A model generated the notes under the pieces. The model saw only the letters and a list, made by a program, of their open reading frames with translations, made no database searches and had not been told where the DNA came from. Below are positions 14,798 to 22,264 of a DNA stretch of 22,264 nt, piece by piece. The number at the start of each line of letters is the position of its first letter. The stretch's first letter is position 1. Position numbers and translations under genes: made by a program. This DNA comes from Prevotella sp. UBA2739 (GTDB lineage Bacteria; Bacteroidota; Bacteroidia; Bacteroidales; Bacteroidaceae). The stretch lies in assembly GCA_002353525.1 (NCBI GenBank), contig DEJV01000041.1, forward strand, positions 1-22,264, written 5' to 3'.

Positions 14798-15111
14798 GCC
14801 TGACGGAGTGAATAAAGGGGGCGAATAATTGATTGATGCGACAGATTTGAGGGTGATAACTCAGGTTTGTCGCATCATTGTGTTAGTGTCGCAACAAAAC
14901 TATGGGTTTTTGAGTGAAATGTTTGGAACGAGGGCGTTTTCAGTGCTATCTTTGCAATATCAATCAGACAAACACGAAACAAGAACAGATTTAGACATAG
15001 ATAGATTAGTACTGAAGATTAGTTAGTTTTTTTCATACAGCAAAGGTTTTTTAGGTTAGAGTTAGTTAGTAAAGAGGGACGTATCAAAAGTGATTTTTGG
15101 TACGTCTCTCG
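14798..15111. repeat. 314-bp dispersed repeat, copy 2
   Basis: This is the same-orientation partner of 2878-3190. Differences cluster in the first half; the hairpin (14834-14877) is unchanged and the promoter boxes and terminator are retained. A 65-codon open frame at 14829-15026 is not preserved as such in copy 1 and is disregarded. Confidence 0.93.
14922..14954 (+). promoter_or_regulatory. Promoter of the repeat-encoded small RNA, copy 2
   Basis: TTTG (14922-14925) and TATCTTTG (14947-14954) with a 21-bp spacer match the Bacteroidota consensus exactly as in copy 1. Confidence 0.7.
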
Positions 15112-15117
15112 GCTTTT
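14960..15117 (+). ncRNA. Candidate small RNA (about 155 nt), copy 2
   Basis: This is the second copy of the unit at 3040-3197, with the same promoter, body and 16-bp terminator stem (15074-15110). The ATG of the short frame in copy 1 is ATA here, arguing for a non-coding product. The T-tract is weaker (CTTTTATTT) than in copy 1. Confidence 0.55.
15074..15117 (+). terminator. Intrinsic terminator of the repeat RNA, copy 2
   Basis: The stem and loop are identical to copy 1 (3153-3189). It is followed by GGCTTTTATTT in place of an uninterrupted T run. Confidence 0.8.
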
Positions 15118-15118
15118 A

Positions 15119-15146
15119 TTTAATTGATAATTGACAATTGATAATT
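15119..15146. repeat. ATTGATAATTGACAATT repeat, right of repeat copy 2
   Basis: AATTGATAATTGACAATTGA repeats the words found at 14757-14797 on the other side of repeat copy 2. The remaining DNA to 15420 holds no gene: it has the inverted repeat at 15245-15321 and an inverted version of these words at 15373-15407. Confidence 0.75.
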
Positions 15147-15244
15147 TATCTAGCGGTTTGAGGGTTGGAAACTAATTGTCATAATAAGAATAATTTAGGC
15201 CGCAAATTTTAATAATGCATAATCCTGCATAGGTACGACAACAA

Positions 15245-15321
15245 AGACAACTCAGACAACTTCTTGATGGCATGATATACCAATAGCGACAAGTCGCTGT
15301 GAGTTGTTGTCTGAGTTGTCT
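15245..15321. repeat. 16-bp inverted repeat enclosing a small perfect hairpin
   Basis: AGACAACTCAGACAAC (15245-15260) is complementary to GTTGTCTGAGTTGTCT (15306-15321). Inside the loop, AGCGA-caag-TCGCT (15285-15298) forms a second hairpin. The right arm belongs to a run of CTGAGTTGT repeats. It might terminate the minus-strand operon, but neither side has a convincing T-tract. Confidence 0.7.
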
Positions 15322-15420
15322 GAGTTGTTGCTTTTAAGAAGCCTATAGATATCGATGTTTGACTTCGCTAGGCCAATTATCGATTATCAATTGTCAATTA
15401 TCAATTACCAAACGTTTCCG

Positions 15421-15903
15421 TTAATTAAACAGGTCTTTGAGCTTCTTGAAGAAGGAACTCTTCTGCACTTCGTCGACAACTTTGTCGGCCATTTCAGCGG
15501 CATCTTCGGAGAGATCCTGAATCTTGTCGCGAGCGGCATCAACCACCTCGTCGAGCTTCTTTTGGGCTTCCTTGATATCTTCGTTCTCGCTGAGTTGCTT
15601 GCTGAACTGCTCCATCTTGTCTTTGGCCACGTCGACGGCCTCGCCAATCTTCTTCTGAGCCTCCTTCACGGTCTCGTTCTCGTTGAACTGATTGATGAGT
15701 TCCTCGGCCTTGTCTTTGGCAGCGTCGACAGCCTCGCCAATCTTCTTCTGGGCTTCCTTCACGGTCTCGTTCTCGTTGAATTGGTTGATGAGTTCCTCGG
15801 CCTGGACTCTGACGTTGTTCATGGTCTCGTCGATTTTCTCCTTGGCATCGTTGATGGCATCGGAGAGCTGGTCGGTCTGCTTGTTTGGTTGTTCGTTTGT
15901 CAT
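15421..15903 (-). CDS. Coiled-coil (LEA/YtxH-like) repeat protein
   Basis: The 160-residue protein is almost entirely charged amphipathic helix. About 31-residue units repeat: AEELINQFNENETVKEAQKK...GEAVDAAKDK occurs twice nearly unchanged and a third time in diverged form (MEQFSKQLSENEDIKEAQKKLDEVVDAARDK). No signal peptide or membrane segment is seen, so it should be cytoplasmic. The ATG at 15903 (MTNEQPNKQTDQ) is preferred; an in-frame ATG at 15951 would overlap the end of the upstream helicase gene. It starts 34 bp after that gene and is surely in the same transcript. Such proteins act as stress, membrane-associated or structural helices. A partnership with the helicase is inferred only from linkage. 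Confidence 0.8.
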   Translation of the reverse strand: MTNEQPNKQTDQLSDAINDAKEKIDETMNNVRVQAEELINQFNENETVKEAQKKIGEAVDAAKDKAEELINQFNENETVKEAQKKIGEAVDVAKDKMEQFSKQLSENEDIKEAQKKLDEVVDAARDKIQDLSEDAAEMADKVVDEVQKSSFFKKLKDLFN

Positions 15904-15937
15904 AGTTTCTATGTTTTTTGTTAATGATGGTTGGTGC

Positions 15938-18900
15938 CTACTCCCTTTCAAGCGGTTCGGCTTTTTCTTGTTGGTTGATGGTCACCAGGCCGTTGCGTGT
16001 CTTCACCTCGCCGCGCTCTTCGAGCAGGGTGAGCACCGACGCAATGGTCTCGGCGATTTTGGCCCCGGCATTCGCAAAGCCAAGCTTGCGGGCGGCAATG
16101 GTGGGAATCTTGTCGGCGGGCAGAGAAAACTCTTCGGTGACGACTTCCTTAATGGCATTGGCTATCTCGATGGCGGGTATCTCGGTGATGGTGCGGGGCG
16201 ACGGCGAACGGTAGTAGCAGTAGTCGCGGGCATGTTTTTTCGATATCCAGTAGCTGCGGATGCCGCCCACGGACAGGGGGTCTTCGTAGAGCGTGGACAC
16301 GGCGTAGGCTACGCATCGCTGGATGTTGGCCCCGGCATGTCCGAACCCCAGTATCTTAGCCAGACGCTTGCAGAGGTAGCCTTCGGTGGCGGGCTGCTCG
16401 GCCCAGAGTATGCGCTCTACGAGATCTGTGAATTTCACACCGTAGGGATTGAAGTAGGATTTGCCGTTGATGGGACCCTTGATGTGTCCTTCCTCGTAGG
16501 GCAGCTGAGCTTGGTTGCGCTCCACCGGGGTGGCGGGGATGCCGGCATCTTTTATCTTGCTGGCGTCGAAGACGTAGGAGGAACGGTCGTCGGCTGCTGC
16601 TTCCGGGGACTCACCGTCGCCCGACTGGGCTGCTGTCAACTCGGCAAGAATCTGGTCGAGGGTGCGTTGGCGATTTTCGTACCAGTCGATAGAATAGACG
16701 CGCATGAGGCGCCAGTGCAGGGCACGCAGCACATTGGGCTGGACAATCTCGCGGTCGCGGGTGGTCTTGGTGTCGAAATAGGACGGGCCGTCGCAGAGGA
16801 TGCCAAGGATGTATTGCTCGGGATGGTCGGGCAGTGACACGGCAATGTCGACCTTGAAGTTGGAACGGCCCACAAACGAGTCGGTGAGGTAGCCATGGCG
16901 GGCGAGGGCCTCGCAGATCTGACTGACCATGACGTTGGCGCTATCGTGGCGCGTGGTACCGGCTACGAACGGCAGCTTGCCAGTCTCGGCAAACTCGAGG
17001 AAACTCTTCAGTCCCTCGACGCCCTTGGCATTAGAGCGCTTCAGGTCTATCTGACTGGCCTTGAGGGTGGAATAGACAATCATCTCATAGCGGGCTCGCG
17101 ACACGGCCACGTTGAGACGGCGCTCACCGCCGGCATTGTTGAGCGGGCCGAAGTTCATCGACACTTTGCCATTCTTGTCGGCACCATAGCCGATGGAGAA
17201 GAGAATGACGTCGCGCTCATCGCCCTGCACATTCTCGAGGTTCTTCACGAAGATGGGCTCTTTGCCGTTGAGGGCCAGCTCCTTGAGTTGCGGCTGCTTG
17301 TCGAGTTCTTCCATCAGGTCGTCTTCGATGAGGTCGCCCTGCACCTTGCTGAAAGCTACCACACCAATGCTGTATTGTTGCAAGGCGGGGGTGGAGAGAC
17401 GACGCATGATTTCGGCGACGATGGCCTTCGACTCCTCGCGGTTGCTGCGGGTGCGTCCTTTGTCGTAGACTCCATTCACGGGCACAAGGCGCACCTTGGC
17501 CACATGGTCGTCGACGGAGGGGAAGGTGAGCAGACGGTTGTCGTAGTACTGCGAGTTGCTGAAGGCGATGAGGCTCTCATGCTTGCTGCGGTAGTGCCAG
17601 TTGAGCTGATGCTCGCAGAGCGACAGCGTGATGCAATCGTCGAGGATGCTCTCCATGTCGTCGATGTCGGCCTCCTCCTCGTCTACCTGCGAGGTGGTGA
17701 AGAAACTGGTGGGAGGCATCTGCTTGCTGTCGCCCACCACGACGAGGGCCTTGCCGCGGGCAATGGCTCCTACGGCTTCGCTGGTGGGCATCTGCGAGGC
17801 CTCGTCGAAGATGACGAGGTCGAACTTGTCGGCCCGGAGGTCGATGTATTGTGCCACGGAGATGGGGCTCATGAGCATGCAGGGGCATAGACGGGGCAGC
17901 AGGGTGGGGATGCTGTCGATGATGGTGCGGATGGAGTTGCCCCGGCCGCCATTGGCAATATTGCGCTTGAGGATGCTGATTTCGGAGCCCTCGGCAATGG
18001 CCATGGAGGTGGCGGGCACGCGCGAGGCGAGCTTGCTGTAGAGCTCTTCTTTGCTGAGTTCCTGGAAGCGGAGGGTGTCGCGCTTGTATTTCTCGATTTT
18101 CTGACTGAATTTCAGTCCGTTGAACATGCGGAGCTGCTCGTTGGCGTCGATACCGGTGTCGATGAGCACGTGGAACACGTGTTTGAGGAATGAGTGGATG
18201 GCCTGGTCGGGCGGTGTTCCTTGTTCGATGGCTGCGGCGACGGCATCGAGATGCATGTGCTCCAGCTCGCGCTTCTTGTCGACCCAGTGGTACCAGTCTT
18301 TTACTTGCTGGTAATGGCTCAGCCACTGGTCGGCGTGGTGGAGCAGGTCGCTGGTGGTGAGGGGACTGATGGTGAGGGCATTCAGACGGTCGGTGAGGGT
18401 CTGCATGTCGTGATGGAGGGTGACCACAGGTGTTGCATCGAGCATGAACTGCTGGCGGCGGCTGACAGGTGAGTTGCCCAGAAAACGCTGGTAGGCGTCG
18501 TGGCGCTCTTGGTGGCTGAAGGCATGGGTATGGCCGTAGGCATTGAGCTGGGAGGCCTGCTGCTTGAGGCTCTTCTTGCAGTCTTGATAGGCGCCTATGA
18601 GCGACAGGGTGTCGTTGATGCCCGACTCGAATATCTGCCCGTAGACCTGCAGCGACTTGAGGAATCGCTTTTTGGCAAAGTAACGGGGCAGGAACCACTT
18701 GGACTGTATCTCTTCCCATTCGCGGCGACAGGCCTGGACATCCAGGCGCAGAATGTCGGCATGGTAGGAGTTGAGGAGTGTGTCGTGCAACTCGTCGGCC
18801 TTCGTCTCGGTGGTCACATAGTCGGCAAACATCTGCAGCCACGTCATGTCGGCCTCGGTATTCAGTCCGAGGGGAATGGTGGTGTTGAGTTTGCCAAGGT

Positions 18901-21565
18901 CGGCAGCAAACTGCTGGTGGCTCTGCTGGATGTTGTGGAGCAGAGAGTGGATGCCCTCGAGTGTGTCCTGGCGGTTGTCTTTCGGCTCCAGCCCATAGAG
19001 GACATGGCGGTCGGGCTGCCCTACGAGGGTGAGGATGGCACGGACGGGCTCTGCCTGTTCGCGGCATTTCTCAATGTAGTCGGCGGTGATCAGCTCCAGG
19101 GGAGGCATCTGGCTCTGGCTTTCCTCTTCGGAAATGGTGAGATACTCGGAGATGCACTCGTAGAGGCTGAGGCCGCTGGACCCCTTCTGATGGAGGGCTT
19201 CCATATAGCTGATGAGCTCTTTGCGCTCGGCGAACAGCTCGTCGGACTTTTGGGCGTATGCTTCGGGCGACTTGATTTTGGTGACCTTGAGCACCTCGTC
19301 CATCTGTTGCAGGAAGTGCTTCTTGGTGGCTTTGTTGGAGTGGAGCTCCAGACAGAACGGGGCGAGATTGATTTTGGCGAGGCGGGACTGTACCACCGAC
19401 AGGGCGGCCATCTTCTCGGCCACAAACAACACGCGCTTGTTGTGGTAGAGCGCATTGGCAATCATGTTGGTGATGGTCTGCGACTTGCCCGTTCCGGGAG
19501 GGCCGTGGAGAATGAAACTGCGGCCACGGCCCGACTCGACGATGGCCTCCATCTGCGACGAGTCGACATCCAGGGGAATGGCAAAATCCATGGGCGCATG
19601 GTGCTTGTCGATGTCGCGGGCATCGACGCCCTCGGGGTCGGCCTCCTGGGTGTTGCGCTTTTCCATGAGCGAGGCCACCACAGTGTTCTCGTGCAGTTTG
19701 TCGGCATTGGAGTGGATGTCGTTCCACATGACAAACTTATTGAACGAGAACAGACCGAGCATCGACTCTTCCAATACGTTCCAGTTTTTCTGTTCGATGA
19801 TGGCCCTGCGGAAATAGGTGAAGATGAGTTTCACGTCGAGACCGCTGTCGTCGGTGGGCAGTACTTTCAGTACATCCAGGTTGATGTTGAAGCTCTGCTT
19901 GAGCAGTTCCACCAGCGTGATGTTGAGGATGGTATCTTCGTCGCGCTTTCGGATGATATAGTTTTTGCCGCTTCGGCGAATGATGTCGACGGGCAACAGC
20001 AGGATGGGCGCATAGCGCGGCTGCTCGCTTTTAGCCGACTCATACCACTTCAGCATGCCAAGGGCAAGAAACAGACTGTTGGCACCGTTCTCTTCGAGCG
20101 ACGTGCGGGCGGTGCGGTAGACGTATGTCAGAGCAGTCTCCAACTCACTCTCGGTGAGATAAGACGCTATCTTGTGGTTGCGGATCAGTTCTGACACATA
20201 GTTCTGGTATTCGGCTGCCTGAAGACGGGAGTCGTACATGCCCTCGTCACGGGGCTGCAGCTTCTTCGAGGGCGAGGGCATGATGGTGAAATCCTCGCCT
20301 TGATGCAGGTGGTCTTCCAAATGCTCAATCTCGAAAGAGATGAGGGGAACCACCCTTCGGCCCAGACGGGTGTTAAGCAGGTTGTTGCGCAAGGAGAAGT
20401 CGAGCAGCTTGCGCTCCCATATCATCTGCTTGGTGGTTTCCTTTCCGTTGTCCTCCAGCCGAAGGTCGTAATGGTGCAAATGGCTGACAGCCTCGGTGGC
20501 ATTCTGATGCTCGATGCCAGTGGTGACGATGGTCGGCTTGCCATCTTTCTCGATGCGCTGGGGCATGGGGCGAATGTTGCCCAGACGACAGCGGTGAACA
20601 TCGATGAAATAAAGAAAGCTGCTCTCGTCTCTGAGTTTCTTGGCAGCGATGCTGACAGCATCCTCAAAACTTACTTTCTCTGACGTGGTGATGGCGGTAG
20701 ACTCCAGTAACACAAGGTTGTTGTTGCCGTCGGCCATTTCTTTCATCAGGTAGCTGGCGTCGTCGCAGCACATCTGGGGAAACACGTTGGGCGTGAGCCA
20801 GGCCCCAACCATGGCATGTCCCTTCATGATGACGAGGATGGGGTAGATGCCAATCTCCTCCAGGCACGAGGCAATGAGCAGACTAGTGTCTACGCAGGTG
20901 CCTATCTTCTCGGTGAGCACCTTGTCGGCCATGCGTATGCGCTGGCCGCTCTCCTCAAAACTGGCTGGGGGCGCAGAATAGACGATGCCCTCAGAGCGCA
21001 GCACCTCGTAGATGGCAGCTACCTGGGCACGCACCCGGTTGCGGTCTTGTGTCTGATACTCATCGAAAGCGGAAGAGCCCGTCCATCGCTCCAGAAAACG
21101 GGCGGCGGCAACCTTGACACGGGGCAGAAGGGGATTGTTGGGCACAACGAAGGCGGCCAGAAGCTCGGGCATCACACTGCTGCCTGCCCACTCCTCGAAC
21201 GACAACAGGGTGATGGGATATTGTTTCTCGAAAAGCACCTCATCCATACAACGGATGCACAGCTGAAACGACGTGCGCACTGCCTCGGTAATCTCGCTGA
21301 GCTGTTGAAAGTCGGGCTCTATCTTCAGGGTGGTGACGCGTACGGACTGCCCCTTCTTCAACAGGTCTACCATGGTGCTACTCTCTTGGATATATGGCCC
21401 GTCGACATGGATGGAAACCTGATGCCAGTCCGCCTCGCTGCCATTCTCCAAGACGAACGACTTGCAGATGTCCATGCCGCAATGGATCATGGCATAGTTG
21501 ACACTTGGCAGATAGTCGAGTGTCAATATCACGTTCTCTTTCTGGTTGTATTCCTGTCTTTTCAT
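15938..21565 (-). CDS. Giant transglutaminase-like / DUF4011 / SF1 helicase / Vsr-like nuclease / DUF3320 protein
   Basis: The roughly 1875-residue protein has, in order: an N-terminal beta-rich region (1-120); a transglutaminase-like fold (about 150-330) with GTCVD (C224) and KGHAMVGAW (H250), and ESTAI near 288 where an Asp is usual; DUF4011 (about 380-600, WERKLLDFSLRNNLLN); an SF1 helicase with HGPPGTGKS (687-695), DEASQMP (1253-1259), GDSKQMPP (1277-1284), HYRS (1323), ENVQGDERD (1443-1451) and NVAVSRAR (1484-1491); a Vsr/MTES_1575-like nuclease (about 1541-1640, VDIAV and LCDGPSYFD); and DUF3320 repeats (about 1700-1860). DUF4011-helicase-Vsr proteins are among reported antiphage families (the Hhe type, from memory). 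Helicase motifs look intact. A Bacteroidota -7 box (complement of 21775-21782) lies about 205 bp upstream. It heads an operon with the coiled-coil gene. Confidence 0.9.
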   Translation of the reverse strand: MKRQEYNQKENVILTLDYLPSVNYAMIHCGMDICKSFVLENGSEADWHQVSIHVDGPYIQESSTMVDLLKKGQSVRVTTLKIEPDFQQLSEITEAVRTSFQLCIRCMDEVLFEKQYPITLLSFEEWAGSSVMPELLAAFVVPNNPLLPRVKVAAARFLERWTGSSAFDEYQTQDRNRVRAQVAAIYEVLRSEGIVYSAPPASFEESGQRIRMADKVLTEKIGTCVDTSLLIASCLEEIGIYPILVIMKGHAMVGAWLTPNVFPQMCCDDASYLMKEMADGNNNLVLLESTAITTSEKVSFEDAVSIAAKKLRDESSFLYFIDVHRCRLGNIRPMPQRIEKDGKPTIVTTGIEHQNATEAVSHLHHYDLRLEDNGKETTKQMIWERKLLDFSLRNNLLNTRLGRRVVPLISFEIEHLEDHLHQGEDFTIMPSPSKKLQPRDEGMYDSRLQAAEYQNYVSELIRNHKIASYLTESELETALTYVYRTARTSLEENGANSLFLALGMLKWYESAKSEQPRYAPILLLPVDIIRRSGKNYIIRKRDEDTILNITLVELLKQSFNINLDVLKVLPTDDSGLDVKLIFTYFRRAIIEQKNWNVLEESMLGLFSFNKFVMWNDIHSNADKLHENTVVASLMEKRNTQEADPEGVDARDIDKHHAPMDFAIPLDVDSSQMEAIVESGRGRSFILHGPPGTGKSQTITNMIANALYHNKRVLFVAEKMAALSVVQSRLAKINLAPFCLELHSNKATKKHFLQQMDEVLKVTKIKSPEAYAQKSDELFAERKELISYMEALHQKGSSGLSLYECISEYLTISEEESQSQMPPLELITADYIEKCREQAEPVRAILTLVGQPDRHVLYGLEPKDNRQDTLEGIHSLLHNIQQSHQQFAADLGKLNTTIPLGLNTEADMTWLQMFADYVTTETKADELHDTLLNSYHADILRLDVQACRREWEEIQSKWFLPRYFAKKRFLKSLQVYGQIFESGINDTLSLIGAYQDCKKSLKQQASQLNAYGHTHAFSHQERHDAYQRFLGNSPVSRRQQFMLDATPVVTLHHDMQTLTDRLNALTISPLTTSDLLHHADQWLSHYQQVKDWYHWVDKKRELEHMHLDAVAAAIEQGTPPDQAIHSFLKHVFHVLIDTGIDANEQLRMFNGLKFSQKIEKYKRDTLRFQELSKEELYSKLASRVPATSMAIAEGSEISILKRNIANGGRGNSIRTIIDSIPTLLPRLCPCMLMSPISVAQYIDLRADKFDLVIFDEASQMPTSEAVGAIARGKALVVVGDSKQMPPTSFFTTSQVDEEEADIDDMESILDDCITLSLCEHQLNWHYRSKHESLIAFSNSQYYDNRLLTFPSVDDHVAKVRLVPVNGVYDKGRTRSNREESKAIVAEIMRRLSTPALQQYSIGVVAFSKVQGDLIEDDLMEELDKQPQLKELALNGKEPIFVKNLENVQGDERDVILFSIGYGADKNGKVSMNFGPLNNAGGERRLNVAVSRARYEMIVYSTLKASQIDLKRSNAKGVEGLKSFLEFAETGKLPFVAGTTRHDSANVMVSQICEALARHGYLTDSFVGRSNFKVDIAVSLPDHPEQYILGILCDGPSYFDTKTTRDREIVQPNVLRALHWRLMRVYSIDWYENRQRTLDQILAELTAAQSGDGESPEAAADDRSSYVFDASKIKDAGIPATPVERNQAQLPYEEGHIKGPINGKSYFNPYGVKFTDLVERILWAEQPATEGYLCKRLAKILGFGHAGANIQRCVAYAVSTLYEDPLSVGGIRSYWISKKHARDYCYYRSPSPRTITEIPAIEIANAIKEVVTEEFSLPADKIPTIAARKLGFANAGAKIAETIASVLTLLEERGEVKTRNGLVTINQQEKAEPLERE

Positions 21566-21661
21566 AAGTCGCGTAGCTCTTTCTTTGATATCGATAGTTT
21601 CACCTCCGAGTGTTCCGAATCCGCTGGATGTTTTGAATCCTCGGATTATTCTAAATCCTCT

Positions 21662-21750
21662 GAATGTTTCGGCTCCTCATGGATACTTGAATCATCTGAA
21701 TCTTCCGAATATTTCGGATCTTCAGAATACTTGAATCTTCTGAATATTTT
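21662..21750. repeat. About 45-bp degenerate tandem repeat in the helicase leader
   Basis: ATACTTGAATCATCTGAAT (21683-21701) recurs as ATACTTGAATCTTCTGAAT (21727-21745), and GAATGTTTCGG (21662) recurs as GAATATTTCGG (21707), giving two units of 44-45 bp; weaker units extend left to about 21608. CCGAATATTTCGG (21705-21717) is a perfect small palindrome. The array lies in the presumed 5' leader of the giant helicase mRNA. Confidence 0.7.
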
Positions 21751-21774
21751 ATCTCCTTCGAATAATCATTCTTG

Positions 21775-21782
21775 CAAATGTA
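21775..21782 (-). promoter_or_regulatory. -7 box for the giant helicase operon
   Basis: CAAATGTA on the plus strand is TACATTTG on the minus strand, matching TAnnTTTG; no clear -33 TTTG is seen at the expected distance. It would give a leader of about 205 nt containing the 45-bp repeats. Confidence 0.5.
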
Positions 21783-22002
21783 GCAAAAAAAATACAGATT
21801 CTCGCATCCCACCGTCTTTATTTACAGATTTTAACCCAACGCACCCCGCAACGAAATCCAATACAGCCTCTTCAGTGAATCCGAACTAAGCCCTTCGATG
21901 AATCCATTTTAGAGTTCCGATAATGTTTTGATAACCCCGATAATCTTATCCGAGGTTTCTGCCGAGTTTCCTAACTTTCATTGTGTCTATTTGTTATAAA
22001 CG

Positions 22003-22018
22003 CATGGTTATTGCCATG
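22003..22018. other. Small inverted repeat in the divergent intergenic region
   Basis: CATGG-ttattg-CCATG is a short perfect inverted repeat upstream of the HTH gene, a possible operator. The rest of 21783-22108 is AT-rich and shows nothing else I can name. Confidence 0.35.
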
Positions 22019-22108
22019 TAAACATCAAAAGATTGTTCTTTTTGTCAAATTTTTGTTTGATTGTTGGTGATTTTTGAAGATTTCTGCATCTATAACGATT
22101 ATTATTAG

Positions 22109-22116
22109 TATATTTG
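22109..22116 (+). promoter_or_regulatory. -7 box of the HTH gene
   Basis: TATATTTG fits TAnnTTTG and lies 23 bp before the ATG at 22140, implying a short leader of under 20 nt. Confidence 0.6.
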
Positions 22117-22139
22117 CCATCAAATAACATAATTCCATC

Positions 22140-22264
22140 ATGGCAAAGTTAAATCGAATAAGAGTTGTTCTTGCAGAACGCGACTTGAACAATAAGTGGT
22201 TATCCGACAAACTCGGAAAGGATCCTGCCACTGTGTCTAAGTGGGTCACCAATACCACCCAGCC
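22140..22264 (+). CDS. Cro/C1-type helix-turn-helix regulator, N-terminal fragment
   Basis: Only 41 codons are in the window. MAKLNRIRVVLAERDLNNKW is followed by LSDKLGKDPATVSKWVTNTTQP, the classic XRE/Cro HTH pattern in which the recognition helix is PATVSKWV. It should bind DNA as a dimer. Similar small HTH genes in Bacteroidota often sit at the edge of accessory or defence loci. It is divergent from the giant helicase operon with a 574-bp gap, so it could regulate it; that is inference. Confidence 0.85.
   Translation, partial: MAKLNRIRVVLAERDLNNKWLSDKLGKDPATVSKWVTNTTQ

Noticed and set aside
14829..15026. 65-codon ORF in repeat copy 2
   Set aside because: It runs across the hairpin and promoter of the repeat and is not maintained in copy 1, where several substitutions and frame features differ.
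15692..16837. 381-codon plus-strand frame
   Set aside because: Antisense to the coiled-coil gene and the 3' end of the giant helicase; no recognisable family.
17577..19067. 496-codon minus-strand frame
   Set aside because: Out-of-frame within the giant helicase gene; Pro/Arg/His-rich translation is typical of a shifted frame, and the in-frame protein has intact motifs throughout.
18500..20194. Long open frame (564 codons) on the plus strand
   Set aside because: It is antisense to the helicase core of the 15938-21565 gene; its composition is an Ala/Gly/Val/Leu/Asp-rich shadow of GC-rich codons and it shows no domain or start context.
22025..22258. 77-codon minus-strand frame at the right edge
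   Set aside because: Antisense to the HTH gene start and its promoter; the plus-strand product shows a clear HTH.

Overview
The window looks like chromosomal DNA of a Bacteroidales bacterium, most likely Prevotella/Segatella or a close relative. The grounds are: (i) promoters of the Bacteroidota type (TAnnTTTG at -7, sometimes TTTG at -33) in front of most transcription units; (ii) no clear Shine-Dalgarno sites; (iii) an etfB-etfA-acyl-CoA dehydrogenase cluster with the N-terminal sequence typical of that order; (iv) a secreted PL1 pectate lyase and a small secreted protein ending in a Prevotella-style C-terminal module. The genus is inference.

Layout. 1-2.7 kb (minus strand): an electron-transfer operon etfB > etfA > acyl-CoA dehydrogenase (cut by the window edge). 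A 467-bp insert sits between etfA and the dehydrogenase; it holds one four-helix-bundle (23S-IVP family) gene inside 36/37-bp inverted repeats. 2.7-3.4 kb: non-coding, with the etf promoter and the first copy of a 313-bp repeat that carries its own promoter and a strong terminator, so it is probably a small RNA gene. 3.4-6.6 kb (plus): a small secreted protein and a large modular pectate lyase. 6.6-7.6 kb: a repeat-rich intergenic region with two back-to-back 22-bp-period arrays and a duplicated hairpin module. 7.6-12.3 kb (plus): a 1569-residue exonuclease-RecQ-UvrD fusion, visibly AT-richer than the flanking genes. 12.4-14.8 kb (plus): a REP-type tyrosine transposase with an extra C-terminal domain, a frameshifted nucleoside-deoxyribosyltransferase-like gene, and a two-TM protein with a repetitive tail. 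14.8-15.1 kb: second copy of the 313-bp repeat (about 95% identical). 15.4-21.6 kb (minus): a two-gene operon encoding a ~1875-residue transglutaminase-like/DUF4011/SF1 helicase/Vsr-like/DUF3320 protein and a 160-residue coiled-coil protein. At the right edge a Cro/C1-type HTH gene begins on the plus strand.

How it fits together. The etf/dehydrogenase genes are metabolic. The pectate lyase pair is for extracellular pectin breakdown. The rest, from the first 313-bp repeat to the HTH gene, is accessory in character: two very large nucleic-acid-processing helicases, a transposase, a broken gene and many non-coding repeats. The giant helicase with a Vsr-like nuclease domain resembles known antiphage helicase-nuclease proteins and is the best candidate for a defence function. 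The most unusual non-coding signals are the duplicated small-RNA-like repeat and the inverted-repeat-bounded four-helix-bundle gene.
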